From: Actinopolyspora mortivallis DSM 44261
Lineage (GTDB): Bacteria > Actinomycetota > Actinomycetes > Mycobacteriales > Pseudonocardiaceae
DNA: 64,000 bases
Direction: 5' to 3'
Assembly (NCBI RefSeq): GCF_000384035.1
Contig: NZ_KB913024.1
Coordinates: 4,007,162 to 4,071,161 of the forward strand
Shown: positions 1-11,228 of the stretch, one piece after another
Numbering within the stretch: position 1 is the first letter of the stretch
How the letters are laid out: the number at the start of each line of letters is the position of its first letter
The notes under the pieces: generated by a model
Database searches by the model: none
What the model was told of the DNA's origin: nothing
What the model saw: the letters and a program-made list of their open reading frames with translations, nothing else
Position numbers and translations under genes: made by a program

Positions 1-107
1 ACCCCTTCGGCCACCACGGTACTCATGGCCCGAGTCTGCCGCGAGTGGCCGAGTGTTCGGCAGGCCGCGACGATCTTTCACCCCATCGGATGGCCGGGTG
101 GACACGA

Positions 108-141
108 GAAGGGGCCGGGCTCGCCCGAGCCCGGCCCCTTC
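108..141. terminator. Strong hairpin downstream of the Fe-S protein gene
   Basis: Positions 108-123 and 126-141 form a perfect 16-bp inverted repeat with almost no loop, 113 bp past the stop of the minus-strand Fe-S gene. It has no T-tract, as is common for actinobacterial terminators. The rest of 1-253 shows no convincing gene. Confidence 0.75.
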
Positions 142-253
142 CCCGCCGTGTGGAAAATCCCGCGCGGAGGACCGCGTCCGGTCGTGCCGAACCGGTGCCG
201 CCGCGCGGACGTCTCCCACCCGGAGTGTGTCATCCCGGTGGGAGACGGTGTTC

Positions 254-2584
254 TCAGCCCTCGGCTTTGTCCTCGCCGGAGGCCGAGGCTCCGCTGGTCC
301 CGGTACCGCCGGAGGTCGAGCCCTCGGCCGTCGCCGAGGCCGGGGCCTTCCCGTTCGTGGACGGCTCGCCGGACTCCCCACCGGAAGCCGAGGCCGTGTT
401 CTCGCCGCGTTTGACCGACTGCAACAGCAGCTGGGCCACGTCGACGACCTCGACGTCCTCCGAGGCGACCTGTTCGTTCTGCCGGGTGGTCATCCCGTCG
501 GTAAGCATGACCTTGCAGAACGGGCAGCCGGTGGCCACCTTCGAGGGTGCCGTGCCCAGGGCCTCGTCCACGCGGTCGAGGTTGATCCGCTTGCCGGTGT
601 GCTCCTCCATCCACATCCGGGCGCCGCCGGCGCCGCAGCACATGGCGCGGTCGGCGTGCCGGGGCATCTCGCGGAACGAGGCGCCCGAGGCGTTGACCAG
701 GTCACGCGGCGGTTCGTAGACCTTGTTGTGCCTGCCGATGTAGCACGGGTCGTGGTAGGTGACGTCCTCGGCGACCGGGGCCACCGGAACCAGCCGCTTC
801 TCGCGCACCAGCCGGTTGAGCAGCTGGGTGTGGTGCACCACCTCGTAGTTGCCGCCGAGCTGGCCGTACTCGTTGGCGAGGCTGTTGAAGCAGTGCGCGC
901 AGGTGGCGACGATCTTGCGTTTGCCCGGTTCGCGGCCCTCGAACACCGAGTTCAGCGTTTCCACGTTCTGCTCGGCCAGGGTCTGGAAGAGGAACTCGTT
1001 GCCCGCGCGCCGGGCCGGGTCGCCGGTGCAGCCCTCCTCCGGGCCGAGCACCACGTACTTGACGCCCGCGATGTGCAGCAGTTCGGCCACGGCCTTGGTG
1101 GTCTTCTTCGCGCGGTCCTCGAACGCGCCCGCGCAACCGACCCAGAACAGGTACTCGACGTCCTCGTCCAGTTCCCCGTCGAACACGGGAACCTCGAAGT
1201 CGAGGTCCTCGGTCCAGGCCAGCCGGTCCTTGTTGTTCTGGCCCCAGGGGTTGCCCTTGTTCTCCAGGTTCTTGAACATCCCCCCGAGCTCGGTGGGGAA
1301 GTTCGACTCGATCATCACCTGGTAGCGGCGCATGTCGACGATGTGGTCGACGTGCTCGATGTCCACCGGGCACTGTTCGACGCAGGCACCGCAGCTGGTG
1401 CAGGCCCACAGCACCTCGGGGTCGATGACCCCGGCCTCCTCGGGACCGCCGACCAGGGGGCGTTCGGCCTCGGCCAGCGCCAGCGCGTCGATCCTGTCGA
1501 GTCGCTGCTGGGCGTCGTCACCGGTGATGCCGACCTCCTGGCCGGTCATCGTGTCCTTGCGACCGCCCTCCAGCAGGTAGGGGGCCTTGGCGTGGGCGTG
1601 GTCGCGCAGGCTGGTGATCAGCATCTTCGGCGACAGCGGTTTGGCCGTGTTCCACGCGGGGCACTGGGACTGGCAGCGCCCGCACTCGGTGCAGGTGGTG
1701 AAGTCCAGCCAGCCCTTCCAGGAGAACTCCTCGACCTGGCCGACACCGAAGATGTCGTTGTCCGGATCGGGATCCTCGAAGTCGATCGGCTCGCCGCGAC
1801 TCATCATCGGCTTCAGCGCGCCCAGCGCGGTCCGTTCCGGGTCCCGCTTGAAGTAGATGTTGAAGAAGGCGGTGAAGCGGTGCCAGGCCACGCCCATGGT
1901 GATGTTGGCGGCGATGACGATGACCCAGATCATCGCCGAGAGGATCTTGAACGCGGCGAACACCGACACGGCCAGTTCGCTGGGGGGCAGCACGCTGCCG
2001 AGGGCGTGGCTGATCGGGGCCGACCACACCGGGGCGTGGAACAGGTCGGAGGAGACCTTGAAGGAGCGCAGCCCCATGATGCCGACGCCTTCGAGGATGA
2101 CCACGGCCTCCACGAAGTAGGCCTGCCAGAAGTTGGACCCGGCGAAGCGGGAGACGCGTCCGGCGCGGCGCGGGTGGTTGAGCTGGCGTACCGCGCTCAG
2201 CCAGATCCCGCCGAGGATCGTGGTCACTCCGAGGATTTCGACCAGCAGGTTCCACGGGCCGAAGGCGCCCAGCCACGGGATCTCGAAGGGCGCGTGGAAG
2301 ACTTCGCCGTAGGCGACGAGGACGCTCAGGCTGAGTCCGCCGAAGCCCACCATGACGAACCAGTGGGCGATGCCCACGTGGCTCCACTTGAGCATCCTGG
2401 TGTGCCCGAGGACTTCCTTGAGCATGTTGCTGAACCGGGCGCCGAACGGCCCCTTGCGGTTCGGGTCCGGTTGTCCGAGCCGGATGGAGGAGATCATCCG
2501 GCGAACCGTCCTGACCACCATGACCACCGCGACGACGGTCACGGCAAGACAGATCAGGCCCAGGACGAGCTGTAGGGCTACCAT
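254..2584 (-). CDS. Membrane (Fe-S)-binding oxidoreductase, heterodisulfide reductase-like
   Basis: A 776-residue protein with about five membrane segments in residues 1-260. Two ferredoxin-type 4Fe-4S motifs follow: CTECGRC near residue 297 and CTSCGAC near 391. Two cysteine-rich CCG domains come next, with CAHCFN and CCGAGG near 600-650. The last ~60 residues are a Ser/Gly/Ala-rich tail. This architecture joins a NarI/HdrE-like membrane part to HdrD-like subunits. By family knowledge it passes electrons between a membrane quinone pool and an unidentified partner; substrate is unknown. It matches the actinobacterial family of M. tuberculosis Rv0338c. The ATG start follows AGGAGG. No flavin subunit gene lies next to it. 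Confidence 0.9.
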   Translation of the reverse strand: MVALQLVLGLICLAVTVVAVVMVVRTVRRMISSIRLGQPDPNRKGPFGARFSNMLKEVLGHTRMLKWSHVGIAHWFVMVGFGGLSLSVLVAYGEVFHAPFEIPWLGAFGPWNLLVEILGVTTILGGIWLSAVRQLNHPRRAGRVSRFAGSNFWQAYFVEAVVILEGVGIMGLRSFKVSSDLFHAPVWSAPISHALGSVLPPSELAVSVFAAFKILSAMIWVIVIAANITMGVAWHRFTAFFNIYFKRDPERTALGALKPMMSRGEPIDFEDPDPDNDIFGVGQVEEFSWKGWLDFTTCTECGRCQSQCPAWNTAKPLSPKMLITSLRDHAHAKAPYLLEGGRKDTMTGQEVGITGDDAQQRLDRIDALALAEAERPLVGGPEEAGVIDPEVLWACTSCGACVEQCPVDIEHVDHIVDMRRYQVMIESNFPTELGGMFKNLENKGNPWGQNNKDRLAWTEDLDFEVPVFDGELDEDVEYLFWVGCAGAFEDRAKKTTKAVAELLHIAGVKYVVLGPEEGCTGDPARRAGNEFLFQTLAEQNVETLNSVFEGREPGKRKIVATCAHCFNSLANEYGQLGGNYEVVHHTQLLNRLVREKRLVPVAPVAEDVTYHDPCYIGRHNKVYEPPRDLVNASGASFREMPRHADRAMCCGAGGARMWMEEHTGKRINLDRVDEALGTAPSKVATGCPFCKVMLTDGMTTRQNEQVASEDVEVVDVAQLLLQSVKRGENTASASGGESGEPSTNGKAPASATAEGSTSGGTGTSGASASGEDKAEG

Positions 2585-3063
2585 GCTCGTGGCCTCCTGT
2601 TCGCGGGTTTGAACACCGAGCGTAAACCCTATTACTCGCCGGTAACCATTGGGGTTTCCGCTCGTGGTGGAAACAGTCGGGGATTGTGCGAGACGCTATC
2701 GCGAAAGACCAGTCCGGCAACAGTTCGGCACCCTTCCCGCCGTGACACGACAGGGTGGTTCCTCGGGTGGCGGTGCCGCTCGGCGGGGCGTTTTGCCCGC
2801 ATGAGCCAGGGTCCCTCCCACGGGGGACGCTCGGGACGCGCCCGCGCGGGCAGCGGTGCGATTTTCGCCACGTGCGGGGCGCGGAGGACTCTTCAGGGTG
2901 ACGGGCGGGTCTCTCAGCTCCTCCTCACCGGGAGCTTCGTCCATCCGTCGCACGGTGTGCTCGACACGTCCTCGGGGGAGGGGTATATTCAGAAAATGGA
3001 ACACCTGTTCAATTTATTGTCGTTTCGTCGTCCCATGGGGAGACGGCGACACTCGGAGGTTTC
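2585..3063. other. Divergent intergenic region with a palindrome before the SMR gene
   Basis: This 479-bp gap separates the Fe-S gene from the SMR-TetR pair. It shows no convincing gene. Its right end is markedly AT-rich (about 2982-3025), with a TATATT element and the palindrome GAACACCTGTTC at 2999-3010. That is a reasonable place for promoter and repressor binding for the SMR gene. The assignment is inference from position only. Confidence 0.45.
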
Positions 3064-3387
3064 GTGGTCTACATCGTCTTGGCGGCGGCGATACTGTCGG
3101 AAGTGCTCGGAACGATCTCGCTGCGCTTCGTCGAGGGGCTGAGCAGACCCCTGCCCCTGATGCTGGTGGTGCTCGGATACGGGGCGGCGTTCGTCGCCCT
3201 GGCCAACGTCCTCCGCATGGGCATCCCCGTGGGAGTGGCCTACGCGATCTGGTCCGGAGCCGGAGTCGCCCTTGTAGCGCTCATCGGCGCGATGTTCCTG
3301 AACGAGAGCATCACCGCGACGCAGCTGCTGGGAATCGCGCTCATCATCGGTGGGGTGGTCGCGCTGGAACTCGGAGGAGCACATTGA
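3064..3387 (+). CDS. Small multidrug resistance (SMR) family efflux protein
   Basis: A 107-residue protein with four predicted membrane helices, the standard size for SMR transporters. The conserved membrane glutamate is at residue 13 in ILSEVLG, and the family motif GVAYAIWSG lies in helix 3. SMR proteins work as antiparallel dimers and export cationic compounds in exchange for protons. The segment LRFVEGLSR in loop 1 fits the drug-exporting (Qac/EmrE) branch better than the guanidinium branch. The stop overlaps the start of the next gene (TTGA), so the two are translationally coupled. Start is GTG. Confidence 0.88.
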   Translation: MVYIVLAAAILSEVLGTISLRFVEGLSRPLPLMLVVLGYGAAFVALANVLRMGIPVGVAYAIWSGAGVALVALIGAMFLNESITATQLLGIALIIGGVVALELGGAH

Positions 3388-3971
3388 CCGCATCCCCCGG
3401 CCCGCGGGAGCGGACCGACGGACGTCGTGCCAAGGGCGAACGCAGACGCCGCGCGATCATCGACGCCACCCTGCGCGTGGTCGAACGGGACGGGATCGCC
3501 GGGGTCAGCCACCGCAACATCGCGCGCCAGGCCGGGGTTCCCCCCGCCTCGGTCGTCTACTACTTCGACAGCATCGACGGGGTGTTGGTGGCCACGCTGT
3601 TGGAGAGCTGCGAGACCATGATCGCCGAGCTGCGGGCCCTGGCCGACGAGGTCGTCGACTCCGAGCACTGGGTGAGCACCACGGCCGAGCTGCTGTCCCG
3701 GATGGTACGGGAACACCGCGGGCGCACCCTCGCCGAGTACGAGCTGTACCTGCTGGCCGCCCGGAGACCGGCGCTTCGCCCGGCGGCGCGGCGCTGGATC
3801 GAGGTGGCGGCCGGGCACGTGCACGAGACCGGCAGCAGGGACCCCGGTGCGGTGCGGGCGCTGCTGGCCACCATCGACGGTCTGCTGATGCAGGCGCTGA
3901 TCGCCGAGGAACCTCCCGGCCCCGAGGTGTTCCGCCCCGCGCTGGCCGCCCTGGTGCACGAGCGGGCCTGA
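3384..3971 (+). CDS. TetR family repressor coupled to the SMR gene
   Basis: Starts at TTG 3384, four bases inside the SMR stop, behind GGAGGAG; this gives 195 residues. The N-terminal helix-turn-helix (about residues 20-65) contains HRNIARQAGVPPAS and ends in VVYYFDS, a classic TetR signature. The C-terminal ligand domain is all-helical and of unknown specificity. Tight coupling to the transporter implies that it represses the SMR-tetR pair and responds to a transported compound. The palindrome at 2999-3010 is the best candidate operator. A long upstream open frame exists but lacks coding character. Confidence 0.85.
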   Translation: MTASPGPRERTDGRRAKGERRRRAIIDATLRVVERDGIAGVSHRNIARQAGVPPASVVYYFDSIDGVLVATLLESCETMIAELRALADEVVDSEHWVSTTAELLSRMVREHRGRTLAEYELYLLAARRPALRPAARRWIEVAAGHVHETGSRDPGAVRALLATIDGLLMQALIAEEPPGPEVFRPALAALVHERA

Positions 3972-4011
3972 CTCCACGACCCCGCGTGCGCGGGCCGCTC
4001 ACGGGGCGGGA

Positions 4012-4878
4012 TCAGAGCCGGCAGGCCTCCAGCCTGGTGACCAGGATCTCGGTGGCCCCCACCTCGGCGAGGCGGTCCATCACGCTCTGGACGTCGTCGC
4101 GGGGGACCATGGAGCGCACCGCGACCCAGCCCGGTTCGGTGAGACTGGACACCGTGGGGGACTCCTTGCCCGGGGTGATCGCGGTGGCCGTCTCCAGCGC
4201 GGACTGCGGGCAGTTGTAGTCCATGACCACGTAGCTGCGCGCGTCGAGCACGCCCCGCAGGCGTTGCAGCAGCACCCGCACCGCCTGCTCCCGTTCCGGG
4301 GTGAGCGGGTTGTCCGCTCCGCGCACGAGCACCGCCTGGGAACGCATGATCGGTTCCCCCAGCGTCTCCAGACCCGCCGCGCGCAGCGAGGAGCCGGTTT
4401 CCACCACGTCGGCGATGGCGTCGGCCAGCCCGAGTTCCACGGCGGTCTCCACCGCCCCGTCCAGCTCCACGGTGTTGATCTCGATGTCGTGTTCCCGCGC
4501 GGCCTGCTCGACCAACAGCGGGAACGAGGTGGCCACCCGTTTGCCGTCCAGGTCGCGCACCGAACGGATCGGTCCTCCGGAGGCCGCGGCGAAGTAGAAC
4601 TCGGAACCGCCGAAACCGAGCGGGAGCAGTTCCGTGGTGTGGGCGGCCGTGCCCGCCCCGGCCAGCAGGTCCTGGCCGGTGATGCCCACGTCGAGGATCC
4701 CGGCGCCCACGTTGCGGGCGATGTCACTGGCCCGCCAGAAGATGAACCGGACGTTGTTAGCCCGGTCCTCGGCGAACAGGGCCCGATGTTCGCGGTGCAA
4801 CCGGTATCCGGCCTCGTCGAGCAGTTGGGTGGTCGGACCGTGCAGCGATCCCTTGTTCGGGACGGCGACGCGCAACAT
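4012..4878 (-). CDS. hisG: ATP phosphoribosyltransferase, long form
   Basis: A 288-residue HisG that joins ATP and PRPP in the first step of histidine synthesis. It starts MLRVAVPNKGSL; the ATG at 4878 has GAGG 6 nt upstream. DVGITGQDLL near residue 65 and the PRPP-loop region ETGSSLRAAG near 165 are present. The C-terminal 80 residues form the ACT-like regulatory domain of the long form, which normally mediates histidine feedback. In many actinobacteria hisG follows hisE; no hisE lies upstream here. It is convergent with the TetR gene at 3384 and divergent from dnaK. It may be a second hisG copy, which the window cannot settle. Confidence 0.88.
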   Translation of the reverse strand: MLRVAVPNKGSLHGPTTQLLDEAGYRLHREHRALFAEDRANNVRFIFWRASDIARNVGAGILDVGITGQDLLAGAGTAAHTTELLPLGFGGSEFYFAAASGGPIRSVRDLDGKRVATSFPLLVEQAAREHDIEINTVELDGAVETAVELGLADAIADVVETGSSLRAAGLETLGEPIMRSQAVLVRGADNPLTPEREQAVRVLLQRLRGVLDARSYVVMDYNCPQSALETATAITPGKESPTVSSLTEPGWVAVRSMVPRDDVQSVMDRLAEVGATEILVTRLEACRL

Positions 4879-5139
4879 CAGCATCCTCGAGTACGGCGTG
4901 TGCCCTGTGGTGCTCCATCCTACGGGGCCCGCGCGGGAGGGCCGCCCGTGGCCGCCGGAACGCGCGGCCCGTTCCACGGAGGGTGCCCGAGGTCGCGGGC
5001 CGGCCGGATTCCGCGTTCGCCGAGACGGGAATCCCCGGGGAGACTCCTGACGTCACACGGCTCGCACCGCCGGTCACGGGGCTTCGTCACACTCTTTCGG
5101 GAACACACGCGGGACCTCCCGCGTTGTGAGGGCAGAAAC

Positions 5140-5160
5140 CTTGAGTTTCTGTGACTCAAG
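5140..5160. promoter_or_regulatory. HAIR operator 1 of the dnaK promoter (HspR site)
   Basis: CTTGAGT-N7-ACTCAAG is an exact match to the HspR-associated inverted repeat (HAIR). It lies just upstream of the proposed -35 TTGACG at 5167-5172. HspR, encoded at 9258, is the expected ligand. Confidence 0.92.
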
Positions 5161-5166
5161 CCCGGT

Positions 5167-5196
5167 TTGACGAGCGGGTCGCTGTTTCGGTATGAC
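5167..5196 (+). promoter_or_regulatory. dnaK operon promoter
   Basis: TTGACG at 5167-5172 and TATGAC at 5191-5196, separated by 18 bp, resemble a vegetative promoter. It lies between two HAIR operators; the second covers the end of the -10 and the likely start site. That suits repression by HspR. Confidence 0.65.
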
Positions 5197-5216
5197 TTGA
5201 GTCAGCAAGACTCAGG
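5196..5216. promoter_or_regulatory. HAIR operator 2 of the dnaK promoter
   Basis: CTTGAGT-N7-ACTCAGG has one mismatch in the second arm relative to the HAIR consensus. It overlaps the proposed -10 and start site. Its centre is 56 bp from that of the first HAIR. Confidence 0.85.
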
Positions 5217-5263
5217 AGTCATCAGTCCTGGACGCGGAATCAACACAGTGGAGGAGACTTCCA

Positions 5264-7134
<1,871 letters not shown>

Positions 7135-7138
<4 letters not shown>

Positions 7139-7914
7139 CTGCGAACAGGCCAGAAGAGGACCGGGACGCACAACAGAACCCCGGTACGCGGGAAGAGGAC
7201 GAGCAGGAGCCCGTGGTCGTGCGGGACAAGCGCAGGATCGACCCGGAGACGGGCACGCCCCGTCCCTCCGGGAAGGACGACTCCGAGGGCGCACGCTCCG
7301 GTGAGGTGACCGACAGCATGTCCGGAACGCTGGACGACGAACTGGCCAAGGTCGCCGCCGAGGCCGACGCCGTGGAGACCGCGGCCGAGGCCGCGGGAGC
7401 GGAGGCCGCCTCCTCGGACGCCGAGGCCGAGCTGCGACGTCAGGTCGACGAGCTGACCGCCGACGTCAAGCGGGTCCAGGCCGAGTACGCCAACTACCGC
7501 AAGCGGGTCGAGCGGGACCGGGAAACCGTGATCAACAACGCCAAGGCGTCGGTCGCGGAGTCCCTGCTGACGGTGCTGGACGATCTCGAACGTGCCGAGG
7601 CGCACGGAGACCTGACCGGCCCGTTCAGGGCGGTCTCGGACAAACTCACCTCCGCGCTGCGCGAAGCCGGTCTGGAAGGTTTCGGCCAGGAGGGCGAGGA
7701 GTTCGACCCGAGCGTGCACGAGGCGGTTCAGCACGAGACCTCCCCCGAGGTCAGCGGGCCCACCGTGACCACGGTGCTGCGTCGTGGCTACCGCTTCGGT
7801 GATCGGGTGCTGCGGCCGGCGATGGTCGCGGTGACCGATCACGAGCCCGCCGCCGAGGGCGACGGCGACGCTGTCGCGGCGGATTCCCAGGGTGAGACTT
7901 CCGAGCAAGGCTGA
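7135..7914 (+). CDS. grpE: Nucleotide exchange factor GrpE
   Basis: A 259-residue GrpE, longer than the ~200 of most homologues because of an acidic disordered N-terminus of about 95 residues. The long dimerising helix spans roughly residues 95-150 and includes [16 protein letters not shown]. The beta-wing domain contains VHEAVQHE and [18 protein letters not shown] near 195-240. It releases ADP from DnaK. The GTG start lies inside the dnaK stop (GTGA), so translation is coupled. Confidence 0.96.
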
Positions 7915-8061
7915 GTCACGAGACTGCTGAGGAACTGCCGTGTTCAGTAACTGTTGGGCGAGCGGGCTCGCTCGCGTGTTCCCTCGGGAACGGCCGTTCG
8001 TTCCGGGGAACCGGTCGTCACGTGTAGGGAAGGATCATCGAGCCGAAGGGAGGGACGTCCG

Positions 8062-9261
8062 GTGAGTGCCAGGGAATGGCTGGACAAGGATTTCTACGCC
8101 GAACTGGGCGTTTCTCCCGACGCCTCGGCCGACGAGATCAAGAAGGCGTACCGGAAGCTGGCCAGGGAGAACCACCCCGACGCCAACCCCGGAGACACCA
8201 AGGCGGAGAGCAAGTTCAAGGCCGTCTCCGAAGCCTATGGTGTGCTGTCCGACCCGGAGAAACGCAAGCAGTACGACGAGGCCCGCAGGCTGTTCGCTTC
8301 CGGCGGTGGCGGTGGCCACGGCGGATTCGGCGGTTTCGGCGGCGGTGGATTCGGTTCCCGGCCGGGTCCCGGCGGGGCCGGATTCGATCTCGGTGACCTG
8401 TTCGGGGGCCCGAGTGGCCAGACCGGCGGACTCGGCGACCTGTTCGGGGGCCTGTTCGGCAACCGTGGAGGCGCCGGAGCCGGTACGCGCAGCAGGGCGA
8501 CCCGAGGCTCCGATGTGGAGACCGAGGTCCGCATCGACTTCGTGGAGGCGGTGAAGGGCGCGACCGTCCCGTTGCGCCTTTCCAGCCCCGCCACCTGCTC
8601 GACCTGTCACGGTTCCGGTGCGCGGCCCGGAACGAGTCCGCGCACCTGCTCGACCTGCGCCGGACAGGGCGTGGTCACGCGCAACCAGGGGGCCTTCGCG
8701 TTCAGCGAGCCCTGCCCGGACTGCCGGGGTCGTGGACGTGTGGTGGACCAACCCTGTTCGGAGTGCCGCGGGGAGGGAGTCAGCACCCGCACGCGGACGT
8801 TGACGGTGCGGATCCCGCAGGGGGTCTCCGAGGGACAGCGGATCAGGCTGGCCCAACAGGGAGAGCCGGGGAGCAACGGCGGACCCGCCGGGGATCTGTA
8901 CGTGGTGGTGCACGTCAACCCGCACCGCGTCTTCGGACGGTCGGGTGACGATCTCACCATCACCGTGCCGGTGACCTTCCCCGAACTGGCTCTGGGCACT
9001 ACGTTGACCGTGCCGACCCTGGAGAGCAAGGTCTCGGTGAAGGTCCCGCCGGGGACCAACAGCGGACGCACTCTCCGGGTGCGCGGCAAGGGAATCGGCA
9101 GGAAGGACGGCAGTAGCGGGGATCTGCTGGTGACGCTGCAGGTGGCCGTTCCGACCAAGTTGAACGGCAAGGCGACCGAGGCGTTGGAGGCCTATGCTGC
9201 GGCCACGGCTCAGCACGACCCGCGAGCCGAGCTGAACGAACTGGTCCGGAGGGCGGAATGA
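8062..9261 (+). CDS. dnaJ: Co-chaperone DnaJ (type I)
   Basis: A 399-residue DnaJ with all four parts. The J-domain (1-75) carries HPD in ENHPDANPG. A Gly/Phe-rich region follows (about 80-150). The zinc-binding domain has four CxxCxGxG-type repeats, such as CSTCHGSG and CSECRGEG (~180-250). The C-terminal substrate domain completes it. It stimulates DnaK ATPase and delivers clients. GTG at 8062 is chosen over an upstream in-frame start because it begins at SAREWLDKDFY and follows GGGAGGG. Its stop overlaps the hspR ATG. The 147-bp gap after grpE shows no promoter by eye. Confidence 0.96.
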   Translation: MSAREWLDKDFYAELGVSPDASADEIKKAYRKLARENHPDANPGDTKAESKFKAVSEAYGVLSDPEKRKQYDEARRLFASGGGGGHGGFGGFGGGGFGSRPGPGGAGFDLGDLFGGPSGQTGGLGDLFGGLFGNRGGAGAGTRSRATRGSDVETEVRIDFVEAVKGATVPLRLSSPATCSTCHGSGARPGTSPRTCSTCAGQGVVTRNQGAFAFSEPCPDCRGRGRVVDQPCSECRGEGVSTRTRTLTVRIPQGVSEGQRIRLAQQGEPGSNGGPAGDLYVVVHVNPHRVFGRSGDDLTITVPVTFPELALGTTLTVPTLESKVSVKVPPGTNSGRTLRVRGKGIGRKDGSSGDLLVTLQVAVPTKLNGKATEALEAYAAATAQHDPRAELNELVRRAE

Positions 9262-9722
9262 CCGCGCGTGAGGAGGCCTCGGACCCGAGGGCGTCGGTGG
9301 GGTTTCCCCCCGGCGCCACCGAGGACACACCGGTTTTCGTGATCTCCGTGGCGGCGGAACTGTCCGGGCTGCACGCCCAGACGTTGCGCAGTTACGACAG
9401 GCTCGGCCTCGTTTCGCCGGGGCGTACTCCCGCGGGAGGCCGGCGTTACTCGGCTCGGGACATCGCGGTGCTGCGTGAGGTGCAGCGCCTCTCCCAGGAG
9501 GAGGGGGTGAACCTGGCCGGGATCAAGCGCATCATCGAGCTGGAGAACCAGGTCGACGCACTGCGCGGCAAGGTTCAGGAGCTGACCGAGGAGCTGGCCG
9601 CGGCACACGCGGCGGCCGAGCAGGCCGCGGCGCGGGTGCACGCCTCCTACCGGCGGGATCTCGTTCCCGTGCGGCGGGAGACCGCGCTGGTCGTGTGGAA
9701 GCCGGAACGCCGCGGGCGCTGA
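9258..9722 (+). CDS. hspR: Heat-shock repressor HspR (MerR family)
   Basis: A 154-residue MerR-type regulator. The helix-turn-helix contains ELSGLHAQTLRSYDRLGLVSP (split here by family motif: QTLRSYDRLGL), followed by the wing GGRRYSARDIAVLREVQ. A leucine-rich coiled-coil (about 95-130) follows, then a basic tail. HspR binds HAIR sequences and represses dnaK and clpB, using DnaK as co-repressor in Streptomyces. All three HAIR sites in this window fit that regulon. It overlaps dnaJ by four bases (ATGA). Confidence 0.95.
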   Translation: MTAREEASDPRASVGFPPGATEDTPVFVISVAAELSGLHAQTLRSYDRLGLVSPGRTPAGGRRYSARDIAVLREVQRLSQEEGVNLAGIKRIIELENQVDALRGKVQELTEELAAAHAAAEQAAARVHASYRRDLVPVRRETALVVWKPERRGR

Positions 9723-9745
9723 GCGGACGAACACGAGCACCACAG

Positions 9746-9776
9746 GGTGGCGGCGGAAACTCCGCCGCCACCTTTT
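9746..9776 (+). terminator. Terminator of the dnaK-hspR operon
   Basis: A 12-bp perfect GC-rich stem (9746-9757 with 9761-9772), a 3-nt loop and TTTT directly after it. It sits 24 bp past hspR. Confidence 0.9.
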
Positions 9777-9830
9777 CGTGTCCCGGCCCAGGGTTCACAA
9801 GGTGGGCCGTCGCGGCCCGGGCCGGGAGGA

Positions 9831-11012
9831 TCAGTCCAGGGTGAACGGGTCGTAGTGGATGCGTTCCAGCGGGGTTCCGGCCACCAGCATCCGGGAGACG
9901 GTGGCGCGGATCATCTCCGGGGAACCGCTGACCAGCACGTCGTGGTCCTGCCAGGCTCCCCGTCGGGTGACGGCGTCGGCGAGTGTTCCCTGCTCGGCGC
10001 CCTGGGCGGAGGGGTCGTCCTCGAGCACGGGGACGACCTTGAGCCAGGGGTTGCTCATCGCCGCCTGTTGCAGGTTCCGCAGCTCGTGGAGGTCGTCCCT
10101 GGTGCGTCCTCCGTAGAAGAGGTGGACGTTCGGGTTGTCTCCGTACTGGGTGAGTTCCTCGACGATGGCGCGCAGTGGGGCGATCCCGGTTCCCCCTGCG
10201 ACCATCACCACGTCGCGTTCGGAGTGGCGGTCGACGGCCAGTCGCCCCATGGGGGCACCCATGCGCCACTGGTCGCCGGGTTGTGCGTGGCCCACGATGG
10301 CGCGGCTGACCCAGCCGCCCGGCACCGAGCGCACGTGGAACTCCATGGTCCCGTCCTCGGAGGGCGGGTTGGCCGGGGAGAGGTAGCGCCACAGTCGGGG
10401 GCGTTGGGGAACCTCCACGCTGACGTACTGTCCCGCCTGGTAGGGGACCGGGTACTCGGGTTGGACGCGCACCACCGCCAGGTCCCAGCTGAGGCGTTCG
10501 TGGTGGACGACCTCGCCGTTGTACCAGGCGGGGCCGTCGTCGGCGGCGGCCGCGTTGTTCATGGTGGTGGCCATGAGCGTGTAGGCCTCGGCCCAGGCCC
10601 GTTCGACCGAGTCGGTCCAGCCCTCGCCCGCGTACCGTTTGATGGCGGCCAGCAGCGCCGTCCCGACGGCCTCGTAGTGCTCCGAGACCACACCGAACTT
10701 GCGGTGGTCGCGCCCCAGCTGTTGCAGGAAGGGGGTGAGTTCGTCGGGACGATCCACCATCTGGACCACGTGCACCAGGGCCCGCAACAGTCTGCTGCGC
10801 TGCACCTCCATGTTGACCGGGAAGAGTTCCCTGGTCGCTGGGGCGATGCTGAACAGCATGCTGTAGAAGAAGCGGGAGACGTCCTCGGCGTGGGGTTCGA
10901 CCTCGGCCCAACTCTGCCGGATGAGTCGGACCATGTTCGCTGCGTGGGCCGACTGGGTGTGGTTCTGCCCGTCGTCGGGCTGTTCGGGTCGTAAAGCGGC
11001 GTTGGCTGTCAT
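9831..11012 (-). CDS. Flavohemoglobin-like globin-reductase
   Basis: A 393-residue protein with two parts. The globin domain (about 20-150) has the proximal histidine in LGRDHRKFGV, the CD1 phenylalanine in ELFP, and a B10 tyrosine in FFYSML. The FAD/NAD reductase domain (about 155-393) has RYLSPAN in place of the usual RxYS flavin motif, GGTGIAPLRA for NAD binding, and IHYDPF at the end. Flavohemoglobins detoxify nitric oxide. Variants like M. tuberculosis Rv0385 differ in catalytic residues, and this protein resembles that branch. NO dioxygenase activity is therefore not assured. ATG 11012 is chosen as the first methionine before the conserved globin. It is divergent from the gene at 11229. 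Confidence 0.85.
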   Translation of the reverse strand: MTANAALRPEQPDDGQNHTQSAHAANMVRLIRQSWAEVEPHAEDVSRFFYSMLFSIAPATRELFPVNMEVQRSRLLRALVHVVQMVDRPDELTPFLQQLGRDHRKFGVVSEHYEAVGTALLAAIKRYAGEGWTDSVERAWAEAYTLMATTMNNAAAADDGPAWYNGEVVHHERLSWDLAVVRVQPEYPVPYQAGQYVSVEVPQRPRLWRYLSPANPPSEDGTMEFHVRSVPGGWVSRAIVGHAQPGDQWRMGAPMGRLAVDRHSERDVVMVAGGTGIAPLRAIVEELTQYGDNPNVHLFYGGRTRDDLHELRNLQQAAMSNPWLKVVPVLEDDPSAQGAEQGTLADAVTRRGAWQDHDVLVSGSPEMIRATVSRMLVAGTPLERIHYDPFTLD

Positions 11013-11228
11013 GACTTTCGGGCGAGTTTCTCCACATTGGCGGCCGGCGCTGCGGCGCGGCGTCCGTGTACATGTCCCCCGACTGCCAGAGACTCTAACC
11101 CGTTTTTCGGGGTGTGTGATCCTTGATGACACCTTCGAGTGGAGCTTCGACACGCTTCGTCAATAAGGGCTCACACAGTTGAGTTGTTTTCGCGTTAGGG
11201 TCTTGCGTGTTCTTCGACACATGACACG

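Noticed and set aside
53-2575. 840-codon plus-strand open frame opposite the Fe-S protein gene
   Set aside because: Antisense frame produced by high GC. The minus-strand protein has clear Fe-S and membrane motifs.
4879-5139. hisE upstream of hisG
   Set aside because: The minus-strand frame there is Arg/Pro/Ser-rich with no PRA-PH motifs.
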